Assembly (NCBI RefSeq): GCF_016909015.1
Contig: NZ_JAFBFA010000009.1
Span: forward strand, 74,168 to 138,167
Direction of reading: 5' to 3'
Source of the DNA: Gracilibacillus alcaliphilus
GTDB taxonomy: Bacteria > Bacillota > Bacilli > Bacillales > Amphibacillaceae
DNA: 64,000 nt
The notes below the pieces were generated by a model, which saw nothing but the letters and a program-made list of their open reading frames with translations, was not told where the DNA came from and ran no database searches. Shown here piece after piece: positions 54,490 through 62,651 of the stretch; position 1 is the stretch's first letter, and every line of letters starts with the position of its first letter. A program made the position numbers and the translations under genes.

Positions 54490-54798
54490 TTACTGTATTT
54501 TATCTTTGTTTATTAATCCAGCGATTACCACAGAGCTTCTTTCTCTAGGAGCAGCCGCCTCTATCATTCGATCGAATAACCGCTTAAATAACTTTATTTT
54601 TATAGATTGATAAGCTTTATTATTCCAGCAATTCCATGATTCATTTGGATCTTTTGCTAAATCATACAATTCCCCTTCTCCCTCACCATGTTAGATAATA
54701 AGCTTATATTTTTCGGTTCGAAGCATATTCGCTGCTATTGTTTTCTTCAGATCTCCCCTGTATCGCCAAATCCTAGGATCCACTAACTTTTTTGTCAT
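54490..54798 (-). pseudogene. Sulfatase C-terminal remnant with in-frame stop
   Basis: The minus strand encodes about 100 codons reading MLRTEKYKLII, stop, HGEGEGELYDLAKDPNESWN and ...IKLFKRLFDRMIEAAAPRERS, the characteristic end of arylsulfatases (RTEKYKLI and ELYDLAKDP). The N-terminal catalytic half with the CxPSR motif is absent, and a TAA interrupts the frame. This is a decayed fragment. It lies 3 bp downstream of the BtpA gene stop, at the end of the ECF operon. Confidence 0.85.
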
Positions 54799-54801
54799 TT
54801 T

Positions 54802-55605
54802 CTACTTAATTGTTTCCAGTTCTCTTGCACGTTTTACTTCATCCATAAATAGTTTCGCACGTTCAGGGTCTATCGGATTTTTCATGTCCCCATTTTTAAT
54901 CCATGTAGCCACACAGACACCGTCATAATGCTGAAGCAGCTCAAACACATTTTCTCCTGTTGCGCCCCCACCTAAAAAGATGGGTGTATCTTTCACTTTA
55001 GTTCTCGCCTTTTGTACTAACTCTAAACTCTCCGCTGGATTTTTTCCTGCAATAAATAAACCATCGGCAAATGCTTCATGGACCGATTCCCAGGCAGCAT
55101 CTTGAATAGGCTTCTTACCTAATGGTACCCCGTGTACCTCATATACATCGGCAAATATAGGAATATCGCTTTTTATTTTTTTTCTCAATTCATTGATCTC
55201 TACACACTGAGCTTGTAATAAGCCTGCACTAGTTACTTCCACACCAGTAAACAAGTGTTCCACTCTTACAAAATCTGCGCCAATCGCATCGGCCACTGAT
55301 AAACCAGCTACTCCATCCCAATTCATCAAAATACCTAATATCTGATCAGGAAATTCTCTTTTGATCGCATCGCCTATTCTTGTCATATAAGCGATAGCTT
55401 CTGGTGAGGAAAATTGTTTGATTGGCATATCATTCATATTTTGCAGAACGATGCCGTCAAAGCCATTCTCCAGCACCATTTCGGTTTCCTTTAATGAATA
55501 ATCAATAATCTCATCTATTTTCTTATTAGTGTGCCGGTAACTTCCTGGTAAAGGGTCAGGCTGGACCATGGACAACGCGACACCATTCGAATTAATCATA
55601 CTCAA
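54802..55605 (-). CDS. BtpA/SgcQ-family TIM-barrel protein
   Basis: 267 residues. The segments MVQPDPLPGSYRHTNKKIDEI, GFDGIVLQNMNDMP, GILMNWDGVAGLSVADAIGADFVRVEHLFTG and IFADVYEVHG are characteristic of the BtpA/SgcQ family, predicted TIM barrels of unknown activity often placed in sugar operons. It is separated by only 3 bp from the upstream eIF2B-like gene, so the two are co-translated. With the kinase and isomerase it may catalyse the cleavage step of a pathway; that is inference. Confidence 0.88.
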   Translation of the reverse strand: MSMINSNGVALSMVQPDPLPGSYRHTNKKIDEIIDYSLKETEMVLENGFDGIVLQNMNDMPIKQFSSPEAIAYMTRIGDAIKREFPDQILGILMNWDGVAGLSVADAIGADFVRVEHLFTGVEVTSAGLLQAQCVEINELRKKIKSDIPIFADVYEVHGVPLGKKPIQDAAWESVHEAFADGLFIAGKNPAESLELVQKARTKVKDTPIFLGGGATGENVFELLQHYDGVCVATWIKNGDMKNPIDPERAKLFMDEVKRARELETIK

Positions 55606-55608
55606 TTG

Positions 55609-56595
55609 TTATTCCCCCTTCAAACGGTCATGAAATTTTTTACTACTATCAAATAATTGATTGGCCGGAATGATCCCTTCCTCGGTAATAACGGCAGTTA
55701 TATATTTTGCTTCAACGCCTATCAGTTCTGGACAGTGAAAATCGATTATACTTTTTACCTCCGGATCCCAATCTGAGGCTAATTCCTCTGTTAAATCATT
55801 AATTTTTAATTTCTTTTGATAGCCATACATTGCTCTTATATCAATTTTTATCATCGGTGTCAGCACATAAAGCGGAATATTAAATTCCTTACATACTAAT
55901 CCAACAATGTCTGAACCAGTAGTATTAAAGGTCGTGCCATCCGGATAAAATGTTTCAGCACCAAAAAAGGCTCCATCACACTCCTTCAGATAGTACATAA
56001 TAGCTGCATCCGGGATAAATTTAATGGTATGACCAGCTTCTTGGCAAGCCTGTATAAATGGATAACCACCACCAATTATTCTGCTTTCCGGGATGATGAT
56101 GGTATACTTTTCATTCTTTAAGTTCTGAAGCAGTTTATTTACCGTACTAGAATAATCGAAAACCATAATGGTTTTCATCGTAGAAGCAACTTCACATCCA
56201 TATTCCACTACTTTCTCTATCGCTTGTTGTGATTGAACGAGATAATCATTCTTTTTCTGAATAATCAGCTTGGAGGCCTCTTCAATATCTAAATTTCTTA
56301 CATCATCTAGATTTTTGATCATGATATTAATGGCATTACTAATTGCCTGACTAGCTGCACCCCTAGTTTCAATAAAATATTGGGAAATAATTTGGATTTT
56401 TTCTATGACTGTATGTGCAGCTGTATGATTCTTTTTTCCGCTCAAAGCAATCGATTCAATCATATCACCTATCATATTAATATGCTTACTCGCCCCTAAC
56501 ACCCTTTGATACACGATATCATCAAATGCTTGGATACTTTGTTCATCATCTAATACTTGTCTGGCCTGATCTACTTCTATCATGTCTATATTCAT
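55609..56595 (-). CDS. eIF2B-alpha-like isomerase, divergent active site
   Basis: About 328 residues in the fold shared by eIF2B subunits, methylthioribose-1-phosphate isomerase and ribose-1,5-bisphosphate isomerase. A helical N-terminal half precedes a Rossmann-like half with IIPESRIIGGGYPFIQACQEAGH, and GAETFYPDGTTFNTTGS where isomerases have GAD...NKxGT. The usual catalytic Cys region reads VFDYSSTVNKLL, lacking Cys, and the Asp is Glu. So it may isomerise a different phosphate or have lost catalysis. ATG 56595 is preferred over the frame start at 56646. It follows the PfkB kinase gene. Confidence 0.8.
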   Translation of the reverse strand: MNIDMIEVDQARQVLDDEQSIQAFDDIVYQRVLGASKHINMIGDMIESIALSGKKNHTAAHTVIEKIQIISQYFIETRGAASQAISNAINIMIKNLDDVRNLDIEEASKLIIQKKNDYLVQSQQAIEKVVEYGCEVASTMKTIMVFDYSSTVNKLLQNLKNEKYTIIIPESRIIGGGYPFIQACQEAGHTIKFIPDAAIMYYLKECDGAFFGAETFYPDGTTFNTTGSDIVGLVCKEFNIPLYVLTPMIKIDIRAMYGYQKKLKINDLTEELASDWDPEVKSIIDFHCPELIGVEAKYITAVITEEGIIPANQLFDSSKKFHDRLKGE

Positions 56596-56770
56596 TCCTT
56601 TCCTAACCCTGAAGGCACAAAACGCTATGAATAAAGTTGCGCCCAACGTTTTCTATTTATTCTGAGATGACAGAACGGGAGATAAGCAGGTCATTCCAAA
56701 TCTGGATGACCGCCTGTTTATTACTTCGTTTCTGCTAGCCTGTCCATTCCTTTAAAAAACCTTCATTTGA

Positions 56771-57751
56771 CTATTGACTAGCATTCTCAGAAATATTTAG
56801 TTTAGAAAAATCAAGTTCCTCTTCCTTGATAAATTGCTTGTATTCTTCTAAAGAAGGCAAAGACGTGATCGCACCTTGTTTCGTAACAGATAGAGCAGCT
56901 ACATTAACGGCATGTTTTACAGCTGCATCTAAATCGCCGCTTCTTATCCAGAAAAAAGAGACAGCTCCTACAAAACAATCACCGGCGCCCGTTGTATCAA
57001 CCACCTCTACTTTAGGGGCAGGATAGTGTTTGACTACATCCCCTGTCTTAAAAACAGCCCCTGCACCGCCCAACGTTATCACAATATGATCGATCCCAAT
57101 TTTGGAAATGATTTCTGCAGCTTCCTTAGCTGAATCAATCGAGTTCACATGAATACCTGATAAAAAGGAAGACTCAGGTTCGTTTACAATCAGTAAATCC
57201 ACCAGTTTTAAAGTCTCTGAATCAAGATCTACAATGGGAGCTAAATTTAAGATTATTTTTTTTCTAAAACGAGAAGCCATTTGAATCGTGTATTCTCCCA
57301 CTTGTTTATCCATCTCCAGCTGAAGCACTGCTCCTTCGGCTTGCTTTAGTTTTTCTAATGAATGAGCCACATCCTCTTCCTTTAGAACGGCATTTGCTCC
57401 TTTGTAGGTAACAATCGAATTATTACCAGCTTGGTCCACACTTACCATAGCAATACCAGTTTGAATGCCCGGGGAAATTAATACATGATCATCATCGACA
57501 CCAGCCTGGGCAAGTTCACTTTTCATCACTTGACCAATATGATCATCACCTACTCGGCCAACCATTGCTGTTTTTGCTGTTAATTTGGATGCTGTCACCG
57601 CCTGATTTGCAGCTTTCCCGCCCGGGCCTATATTAAAGGTATTGGAGGCAACCGTTTCACCAGGTTCCGGTAAGTGATCAACATAACCGACATAATCCAT
57701 GTTCAAACTTCCGTACACAATCAAGTCATATTTATTTTCCAATTTTTTCAT
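56771..57751 (-). CDS. PfkB-family sugar or nucleoside kinase (ribokinase-like)
   Basis: 326 residues. N-terminal LIVYGSLNMDYVGYVDHLPEPGETV and GPGGKAANQAVTASKLTA place it close to ribokinase (usually GGKGANQA). The C-terminal DTTGAGDCFVGAVSFFW contains the anion hole and catalytic Asp. ATP-dependent phosphorylation of a pentose, nucleoside or related alcohol is expected. It lies between the ECF transporter and the eIF2B-like gene, so it likely traps the imported compound as a phosphate. Confidence 0.9.
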   Translation of the reverse strand: MKKLENKYDLIVYGSLNMDYVGYVDHLPEPGETVASNTFNIGPGGKAANQAVTASKLTAKTAMVGRVGDDHIGQVMKSELAQAGVDDDHVLISPGIQTGIAMVSVDQAGNNSIVTYKGANAVLKEEDVAHSLEKLKQAEGAVLQLEMDKQVGEYTIQMASRFRKKIILNLAPIVDLDSETLKLVDLLIVNEPESSFLSGIHVNSIDSAKEAAEIISKIGIDHIVITLGGAGAVFKTGDVVKHYPAPKVEVVDTTGAGDCFVGAVSFFWIRSGDLDAAVKHAVNVAALSVTKQGAITSLPSLEEYKQFIKEEELDFSKLNISENASQ

Positions 57752-57815
57752 TCCTTTTGCCTGTAAATTATCGAATCTATGCAGAATGTTACCTATCTGC
57801 TTGGAAAACGCTCTA

Positions 57816-58613
57816 TTATTGAGTCAGATATTCCAGTAACTCACTTCTAAATAAAATTTTGTTCTTGCTGCCTATCTCTTCTGCTAATTCTCCAATTTGA
57901 GGCTTGCTAATATTTGATTCTGCTACAATCTCATTATTCCAAAAGATATTTCTAGCGGAATCGTCCGCAATAATACGCTTGTTGGCCATCGCTATCACTC
58001 TGGAAAAGTTATCTGCAACAAATTCCATATCATGAGTAATCGTAATTACACTCCTGCCTTCATCCTGTAATATGTCCATCAATTTAGCTAGCCGATTAAT
58101 GCCATTAATATCCTGTCCGGCAGTGGGCTCGTCCAAAATCAAGTAAGGCGTGTCCAACGCCACAAAAACAGCGATAGTAACAAATTTCCTAATCGAGTAA
58201 GGAATATCAAACGGCTTCATATTCAAATAGGCTTGAATACCTGTTAGTTCAGCTGCACGTTCTACACGGGTATTTATTTCTTCAGCCGTTAGTTTGGAGT
58301 GTTTAAAGGAATATTCCAGTTCAGCTCTAACTGTATTATTAAAAATTTGATCATCAGGGTTTTGGAAAACATAGCCTACATATTTAGAAATCTGAGCCAC
58401 CGTTCTTTCTTTCGTATTCGTACCATCTACTAATACCTCTCCCTGAGTAGGCTTATGCAACCCATTCAATAGCTTTACCGCTGTTGTTTTTCCGGCTCCA
58501 TTTTGCCCGACAATTGCTACACGTTCCCCTTTTTCAATAGTGAAATTAAGGTTTTCATTTGCAACATAACCATTTGGGTAAGCAAATGAAACATTTTGTA
58601 CTTCTATTGACAT
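57816..58613 (-). CDS. ECF transporter ATPase (EcfA type) with degenerate signature motif
   Basis: 265 residues. Walker A GQNGAGKTT, Q-loop YVFQNPDDQIFNNTV and Walker B YLILDEPTAGQD are intact, as is the following switch His (ITHDME). The ABC signature (LSGGQ position) reads PYSIRKFVTIA, lacking the Gly-Gly-Gln core. The partner ATPase at 58604-59464 has a normal LSGGQ. The pair therefore forms an asymmetric heterodimer with one full and one degraded composite site. The gene overlaps the partner's end by 10 bp. Confidence 0.9.
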   Translation of the reverse strand: MSIEVQNVSFAYPNGYVANENLNFTIEKGERVAIVGQNGAGKTTAVKLLNGLHKPTQGEVLVDGTNTKERTVAQISKYVGYVFQNPDDQIFNNTVRAELEYSFKHSKLTAEEINTRVERAAELTGIQAYLNMKPFDIPYSIRKFVTIAVFVALDTPYLILDEPTAGQDINGINRLAKLMDILQDEGRSVITITHDMEFVADNFSRVIAMANKRIIADDSARNIFWNNEIVAESNISKPQIGELAEEIGSKNKILFRSELLEYLTQ

Positions 58614-59464
58614 ATCTTTTCACTACCTTTTTTCAAAATTTGCTCCCTTGCTTGTGATTTGGTGATGGCAAAGGTCTCAAAAGGTTTGCCATGCTCCTTC
58701 ATATCATTGCTTAACAAGGCAATTTGCGGAATATTGACACCTTCATTTAATAACTCCACATTGGAAAATACTTCACTTGTTTTGCCGCTGGTAATTAACT
58801 CACCTTGTTTAATTACCAGCACCTCATCTGCATATTCAGCGATTAAATCAATTTTATGTTCAACAAGAAGAATCGTTTTCCCCTGTTCTTTTAACAAATG
58901 AATAATCTCAAATATATCGGAGGTACCTTTAGGATCTAACTGTGAAGTTGGTTCGTCGATCACAAGAATATCTGTTTCCATTGCAATAATGGAAGCAAAG
59001 GCCACTCTTTGGCGCTGGCCGCCAGAAAGTTTATTTGGATTATTTTTAATTAAATGCTCGATTTTTAATTGCTTAACAACATTGGTGACCCTTTCAATAA
59101 TTTCTTCTCTTTCCACCCCTAAATTTTCTAGTCCTAAGGCTATTTCTTCAAAAACGGTCTCTTTTATACCGCTGATTTGGGTGAATGGATTTTGAAATAT
59201 ATAGCCAATCGATGATGCTAATTCACTGCTTTCCCAGTCTCGAATCTCTTTTCCTTTAATAAAAACTTCTCCAGTCAAATCCCCTCCATAAAAACTAGGA
59301 ATCAGACCTTTCATCAAATCACAAAATGTTGTTTTTCCGCCGCCATTTTCACCGATAATGCCATAAAGTTTACCTTGCTCAAAATGATAATTTATATTTT
59401 TTAACGCATCTTGTTCAGCGAGCGGATATCTATATGTTACATTTTTTAATTCCATATAACTCAT
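58604..59464 (-). CDS. ECF transporter ATPase (EcfA type), canonical
   Basis: 286 residues. Walker A GENGGGKTT, Q-loop GYIFQNPFTQI, signature KLSGGQRQRVAFAS, Walker B ILVIDEPTSQLDP and switch His (LVEHKIDLI). A complete ATP-binding subunit of an energy-coupling-factor transporter. It overlaps the EcfT gene by 4 bp and the second ATPase gene by 10 bp, so the module is tightly coupled. Confidence 0.93.
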   Translation of the reverse strand: MSYMELKNVTYRYPLAEQDALKNINYHFEQGKLYGIIGENGGGKTTFCDLMKGLIPSFYGGDLTGEVFIKGKEIRDWESSELASSIGYIFQNPFTQISGIKETVFEEIALGLENLGVEREEIIERVTNVVKQLKIEHLIKNNPNKLSGGQRQRVAFASIIAMETDILVIDEPTSQLDPKGTSDIFEIIHLLKEQGKTILLVEHKIDLIAEYADEVLVIKQGELITSGKTSEVFSNVELLNEGVNIPQIALLSNDMKEHGKPFETFAITKSQAREQILKKGSEKICQ

Positions 59465-60246
59465 AATACAACCCCCATAATAATGAGACCGAGAATAAGT
59501 AGGTCCACTGCTAGCACCAATATTTTTTCCATTCCTGGGGCCGGACGAAGAAATCGCAAATGGGTATTAGGATTAGCAGATGAAAAGGCTCTGGCATCCA
59601 TGGCTATTGTCTTTTCTTCCGCCCCAGAAATTGCTCCCAAGAATAGCGGGCTTAAGACAGGAACAAAGGCTTTGATGCGGACAAATACATTCCCTTCTGT
59701 CTCTATGCCTCTTGATCTTTGTGAATCCATAATCACTTTCGTTTTATCCTTTAAATCAATAATCAGCTGTAAAGAAGACAAGATCATAAAGCTGACATTA
59801 TGCGGCACACCAATTTGTTCTAATGAGTAAGTCAAGTCCTCGGCTTTTATCGTCACCGTACAAAGAACAAGTATCCCACAAACAACTAGCATAATGGTTG
59901 CATATTGAATACCCAGGTCAATGCCTTCTTGTGTAATATTAATAATGCCATAATTAAATATTAGATTCTCTCCTGGCCAAAAGATAGCACGGACGATGAA
60001 GAAAAATGGACCGATAACCAAACCCAGTTTCAAAAATGGACCAATAAAATTTTTAAAGCGACCTGCTGCAATCGCTAACAAAACAAATAGGAAAGTGATA
60101 GCCACATTTACTTGCCAATGCTGAAAGAATATCGTGATTAAGCCTAAGGCGACATATATATTAATTTTGTTCAAAGGATTGACATTTAACAGCCAATTAT
60201 CACTTAATTGCGGACTCCGATAAGAATTGATGAATGTCTCATCCAT
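59461..60246 (-). CDS. ECF transporter transmembrane subunit EcfT
   Basis: 261 residues with four to five membrane segments and the EcfT cytoplasmic signature: the pair of small-residue motifs DSQRSRGIETEG (Ala-Arg-Gly-like) and AMDARAF, which contact the ATPases. NPLNKI near the N-terminus is also typical. It lies between the S component and ATPase genes, the order expected for a dedicated (group I) ECF system. Confidence 0.9.
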   Translation of the reverse strand: MDETFINSYRSPQLSDNWLLNVNPLNKINIYVALGLITIFFQHWQVNVAITFLFVLLAIAAGRFKNFIGPFLKLGLVIGPFFFIVRAIFWPGENLIFNYGIINITQEGIDLGIQYATIMLVVCGILVLCTVTIKAEDLTYSLEQIGVPHNVSFMILSSLQLIIDLKDKTKVIMDSQRSRGIETEGNVFVRIKAFVPVLSPLFLGAISGAEEKTIAMDARAFSSANPNTHLRFLRPAPGMEKILVLAVDLLILGLIIMGVVL

Positions 60247-60271
60247 CGTACATTCCTCCTAAACAGTCAGT

Positions 60272-60859
60272 TTATTTTTTATATGCGTTTAAAAACACAT
60301 TACCGTTTGGAAGCTTAACGAGTGTTTTCTGCGGTATATTTCTAATAATTAAGTAAGCCACCATAGCGGTCGGCACCTTATCAATAATATCCACTGACAT
60401 ATTGGATATAAAGGCACTAGCCCATACAGGTACCCCAGCTCCCATCAATATTCCGCCTAAGACACCAGTTCCGCTGACACCAAATCCATTAAATAAGAAA
60501 TATGAAATCAGACTGCCCGATATCCCAACAATCATTCCCATGATTGCTCCGGCTCCTAGCGTTTTCTTAATGGAAGTAAAAAATCCTTTTTTGCCCAAGT
60601 ACCCCGCTAAAAACCCCATCAGCATAAAATTAATGACATAAAATAAAGATTGCGGGTTTGTAATAGAAATACTTAAACATGTAAGCAAACCAACAATAAC
60701 ACCGGCAAAAGGTCCAGCAATAGCGCCAATCGTAAAGGTTCCGATTGTATCTAAAAATAAAGGTAATTTAAGCAACACGGCAATTTGACCACCGACAAAG
60801 TTTACTGCAACGCCGATAGGTATTAAAAATATAAGCAAACCCGTATTTCGATTTTTCAT
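60272..60859 (-). CDS. ECF transporter substrate-binding (S) component
   Basis: 195-residue integral membrane protein with about six helices, opening with VAVNFVGGQIAVLLKLPLFLDTIGTFTIGAIAGPFAGVIVGLL. The layout (N-terminal VNxVGGxIA, LDTIG) resembles S components in the predicted pyrimidine/nucleoside or queuosine-like groups, but the ligand cannot be decided. It binds the substrate outside and associates with EcfT and the two ATPases. Ribosome site GGGAGG. Confidence 0.88.
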   Translation of the reverse strand: MKNRNTGLLIFLIPIGVAVNFVGGQIAVLLKLPLFLDTIGTFTIGAIAGPFAGVIVGLLTCLSISITNPQSLFYVINFMLMGFLAGYLGKKGFFTSIKKTLGAGAIMGMIVGISGSLISYFLFNGFGVSGTGVLGGILMGAGVPVWASAFISNMSVDIIDKVPTAMVAYLIIRNIPQKTLVKLPNGNVFLNAYKK

Positions 60860-60935
60860 AACATGTATTCCTCCCTTAAAAGTTATTATGATGTAACAGA
60901 ATTCGGCAGCGAGACAGCCTTTCTATATGCAAGTG

Positions 60936-61478
60936 TTAAAATCTCATTTCTACCTTTTTTCCATCAATAAAAGGCACCCAAGGATTGATCATTTCATCGC
61001 CAAATTTATCCGCTTTCTTTTCAATCGCAAAAAGATACGTACAATCTTCATTGGCTGGATATGCCGGACTATGCCAAACCCCTTTATTAATCACTATCCC
61101 CTGACCCGGTTTAATCCGAAAACACTGAACAGTCAAAACATCCGGTTCTTCATCTGGATCCTCTATATCACGGCAAATGGCCACAGGCTGAATAATTTCC
61201 TTATCTAGAGCAATTAACAACTCTTCTCTGCTGACATGACGTTCCATTGAATCTACTACCAACTCTCGTTTTTTTGTATTTACTAATCCCATACCTATTG
61301 GTTCAGAAACATCGAGCATCGCAATGTAATTCCAACAATCCCAGCCGTCACCAACTTTTGGCGGTGGTGTATTCGGAATCTCAATCACCTTTCCGAATGG
61401 TGCAAATGCAGTAGAATTAATATCTTGTACAGTTGAATAATTAGACATGTTTCCTTGTACAGTTGAATTATTAGACAT
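60936..61478 (-). CDS. Ureidoglycolate lyase (AllA)-like cupin with duplicated N-terminus
   Basis: 180 residues. SMERHVSREELLIALDKEIIQPVAI and VINKGVWHSPAYP parallel the MERHPLGSQAF and GVWHHPL blocks of AllA-like cupins, which act on ureidoglycolate; the substrate here is unknown. ATG 61478 follows GGAG at eight bases. A 30-bp tandem duplication repeats the first codons, giving NSTVQ/YSTVQ and a second in-frame ATG at 61448 with its own weak AAGGA. It lies between the GntR regulator gene and the ECF genes and probably belongs to the same operon. Confidence 0.8.
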   Translation of the reverse strand: MSNNSTVQGNMSNYSTVQDINSTAFAPFGKVIEIPNTPPPKVGDGWDCWNYIAMLDVSEPIGMGLVNTKKRELVVDSMERHVSREELLIALDKEIIQPVAICRDIEDPDEEPDVLTVQCFRIKPGQGIVINKGVWHSPAYPANEDCTYLFAIEKKADKFGDEMINPWVPFIDGKKVEMRF

Positions 61479-61482
61479 GTTT
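61421..61482. repeat. 30-bp tandem duplication at the start of the cupin gene
   Basis: Two adjacent copies of a block containing CTTGTACAGTTGAATWATTA followed by GACATGTTTC, differing at one base. It duplicates ribosome-site-like AAGGA, the ATG and nine codons. Confidence 0.85.
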
Positions 61483-61515
61483 GTCACTCCTTGAAAATAA
61501 TATAATTTTATTAAT

Positions 61516-61529
61516 TTAAAGCGTTTTCT
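61516..61529 (+). promoter_or_regulatory. Weak cre-like site upstream of the cupin/ECF genes
   Basis: TTAAAGCGTTTTCT agrees with TGWAANCGNTNWCA at 12 of 14 positions, about 40 bp upstream of the cupin start. An AT-only palindrome follows at about 61538-61570. Confidence 0.3.
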
Positions 61530-61583
61530 TAATATGTTAAAAAAATAATATAGATATATTATTTTTTTATACTGAAAATTTTA

Positions 61584-62339
61584 TCAATGAATATTGGACG
61601 ATTGCCCGCCACTTCTTAATTTAATGGTGTATTTATATTTATCTGCTCGATAATGCATATTGGAAAACTCATATGGCGTACCATCACTTAATCTGACAAT
61701 TCGTTTAAGATTCAAAACAGGAACATTGGGATCAATTTCAAATATCTCCGCATAACTTTTATTTGGAAGCATTGCTTCTACCGTCTCATCTGAATCTCCT
61801 AAAATAAGACCTTCACGCTCCAAGGATACATATAACGAGTCAGATACAAAATCATATTTATCTAAATTAACATTTGGTGTTGCCATGGTATTTAAATAGG
61901 TCTCATGATAACCAATGGGAACATCATTGACTAAACGAATTCGTTCTAATTTCCATACTTGTTCGCCATCCTTCAGACCTAAACTTCGCTGTATATCCAT
62001 TTCTGGCTGTATCATTTTTTTATCGACTATGATGGAGCTAACCTCATGCCCTTGGGCCTCCATATCTTGTGTAAACCCTGTCAAACCAGGCCTGATTGGT
62101 TCCAATTTTTTATCAGCTACAAAGGTACCCTTTCCTTGCACCCTTTCCAATACTCCTTCAAAAACCAACTCTGTTAATGCTTGTCTAACTGTCGTTCGGC
62201 TTAAATCAAAAGATTTTTGCAATTCCAACTCTGTTGGTGTTGCTTCTCCACGCTTCCATTCCCCTGTTTCTATTTTTTCATTGATAATATGCTTTAACTG
62301 AACATACAGAGGAAGTGGGTTATTTCGATTAATCATCAT
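61584..62339 (-). CDS. GntR-family regulator (HutC/UTRA type) of the ECF operon
   Basis: 251 residues. N-terminal winged helix (PLYVQLKHIINEKIETGEWKRGEATPTELELQ; LSRTTVRQALTELVFEGVLERVQGKGTFV) and C-terminal UTRA domain. UTRA domains bind small sugar or amino-acid phosphates. It is the first gene of the unit and 96 bp ahead of the cupin gene. Two overlapping palindromes just upstream (62372-62403) are its probable autoregulatory operators. Confidence 0.9.
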   Translation of the reverse strand: MMINRNNPLPLYVQLKHIINEKIETGEWKRGEATPTELELQKSFDLSRTTVRQALTELVFEGVLERVQGKGTFVADKKLEPIRPGLTGFTQDMEAQGHEVSSIIVDKKMIQPEMDIQRSLGLKDGEQVWKLERIRLVNDVPIGYHETYLNTMATPNVNLDKYDFVSDSLYVSLEREGLILGDSDETVEAMLPNKSYAEIFEIDPNVPVLNLKRIVRLSDGTPYEFSNMHYRADKYKYTIKLRSGGQSSNIH

Positions 62340-62371
62340 ATAAATCCCTCAATCTACTAAGTATTTGTTAT

Positions 62372-62403
62372 CACGATATCATGATGTCGTGTTGTCATGA
62401 CAA
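62372..62403. promoter_or_regulatory. Paired palindromes upstream of the ECF-operon GntR gene
   Basis: CACGATATCATGATGTCGTG (62372-62391) is a palindrome at 18 of 20 positions. TTGTCATGACAA (62392-62403) is a perfect 12-bp palindrome. Together they form a composite site ahead of the GntR start codon, probably an operator. Confidence 0.6.
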
Positions 62404-62651
62404 ATATTACTACACTTATTTTAGATAGTCAACAAAAATATTATTTCTTACCTTCTGTCGAGATTCTATATTTGAATGGTCCATCTGCTGCCACAGCCAA
62501 TCCAAATGATGTCGCAATACAGACTCTATTAAAGAGAAACAGCCACCAGCCTGGGGTTTCATCCCTTACTGATAGCTGTCTTCTTTTATTAAAACGTAAA
62601 TATTTGAGGGTAATTTTTATTGCTAGAGTGGCAAAAATTGGCTATTATCCT
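62404..62651. other. Degenerate region, no intact gene
   Basis: Both strands have short open stretches (104 codons on plus from 62397) with protein-like pieces but no ribosome site or recognisable domain. The minus strand reads FNRVCIATSFGLAVAADGPF in one frame, possibly from another decayed gene downstream of the Gfo/Idh remnant. Confidence 0.3.

Noticed and set aside
54392..54610. 72-residue plus-strand ORF
   Set aside because: It is the antisense of the sulfatase remnant and its terminator, with no ribosome site.
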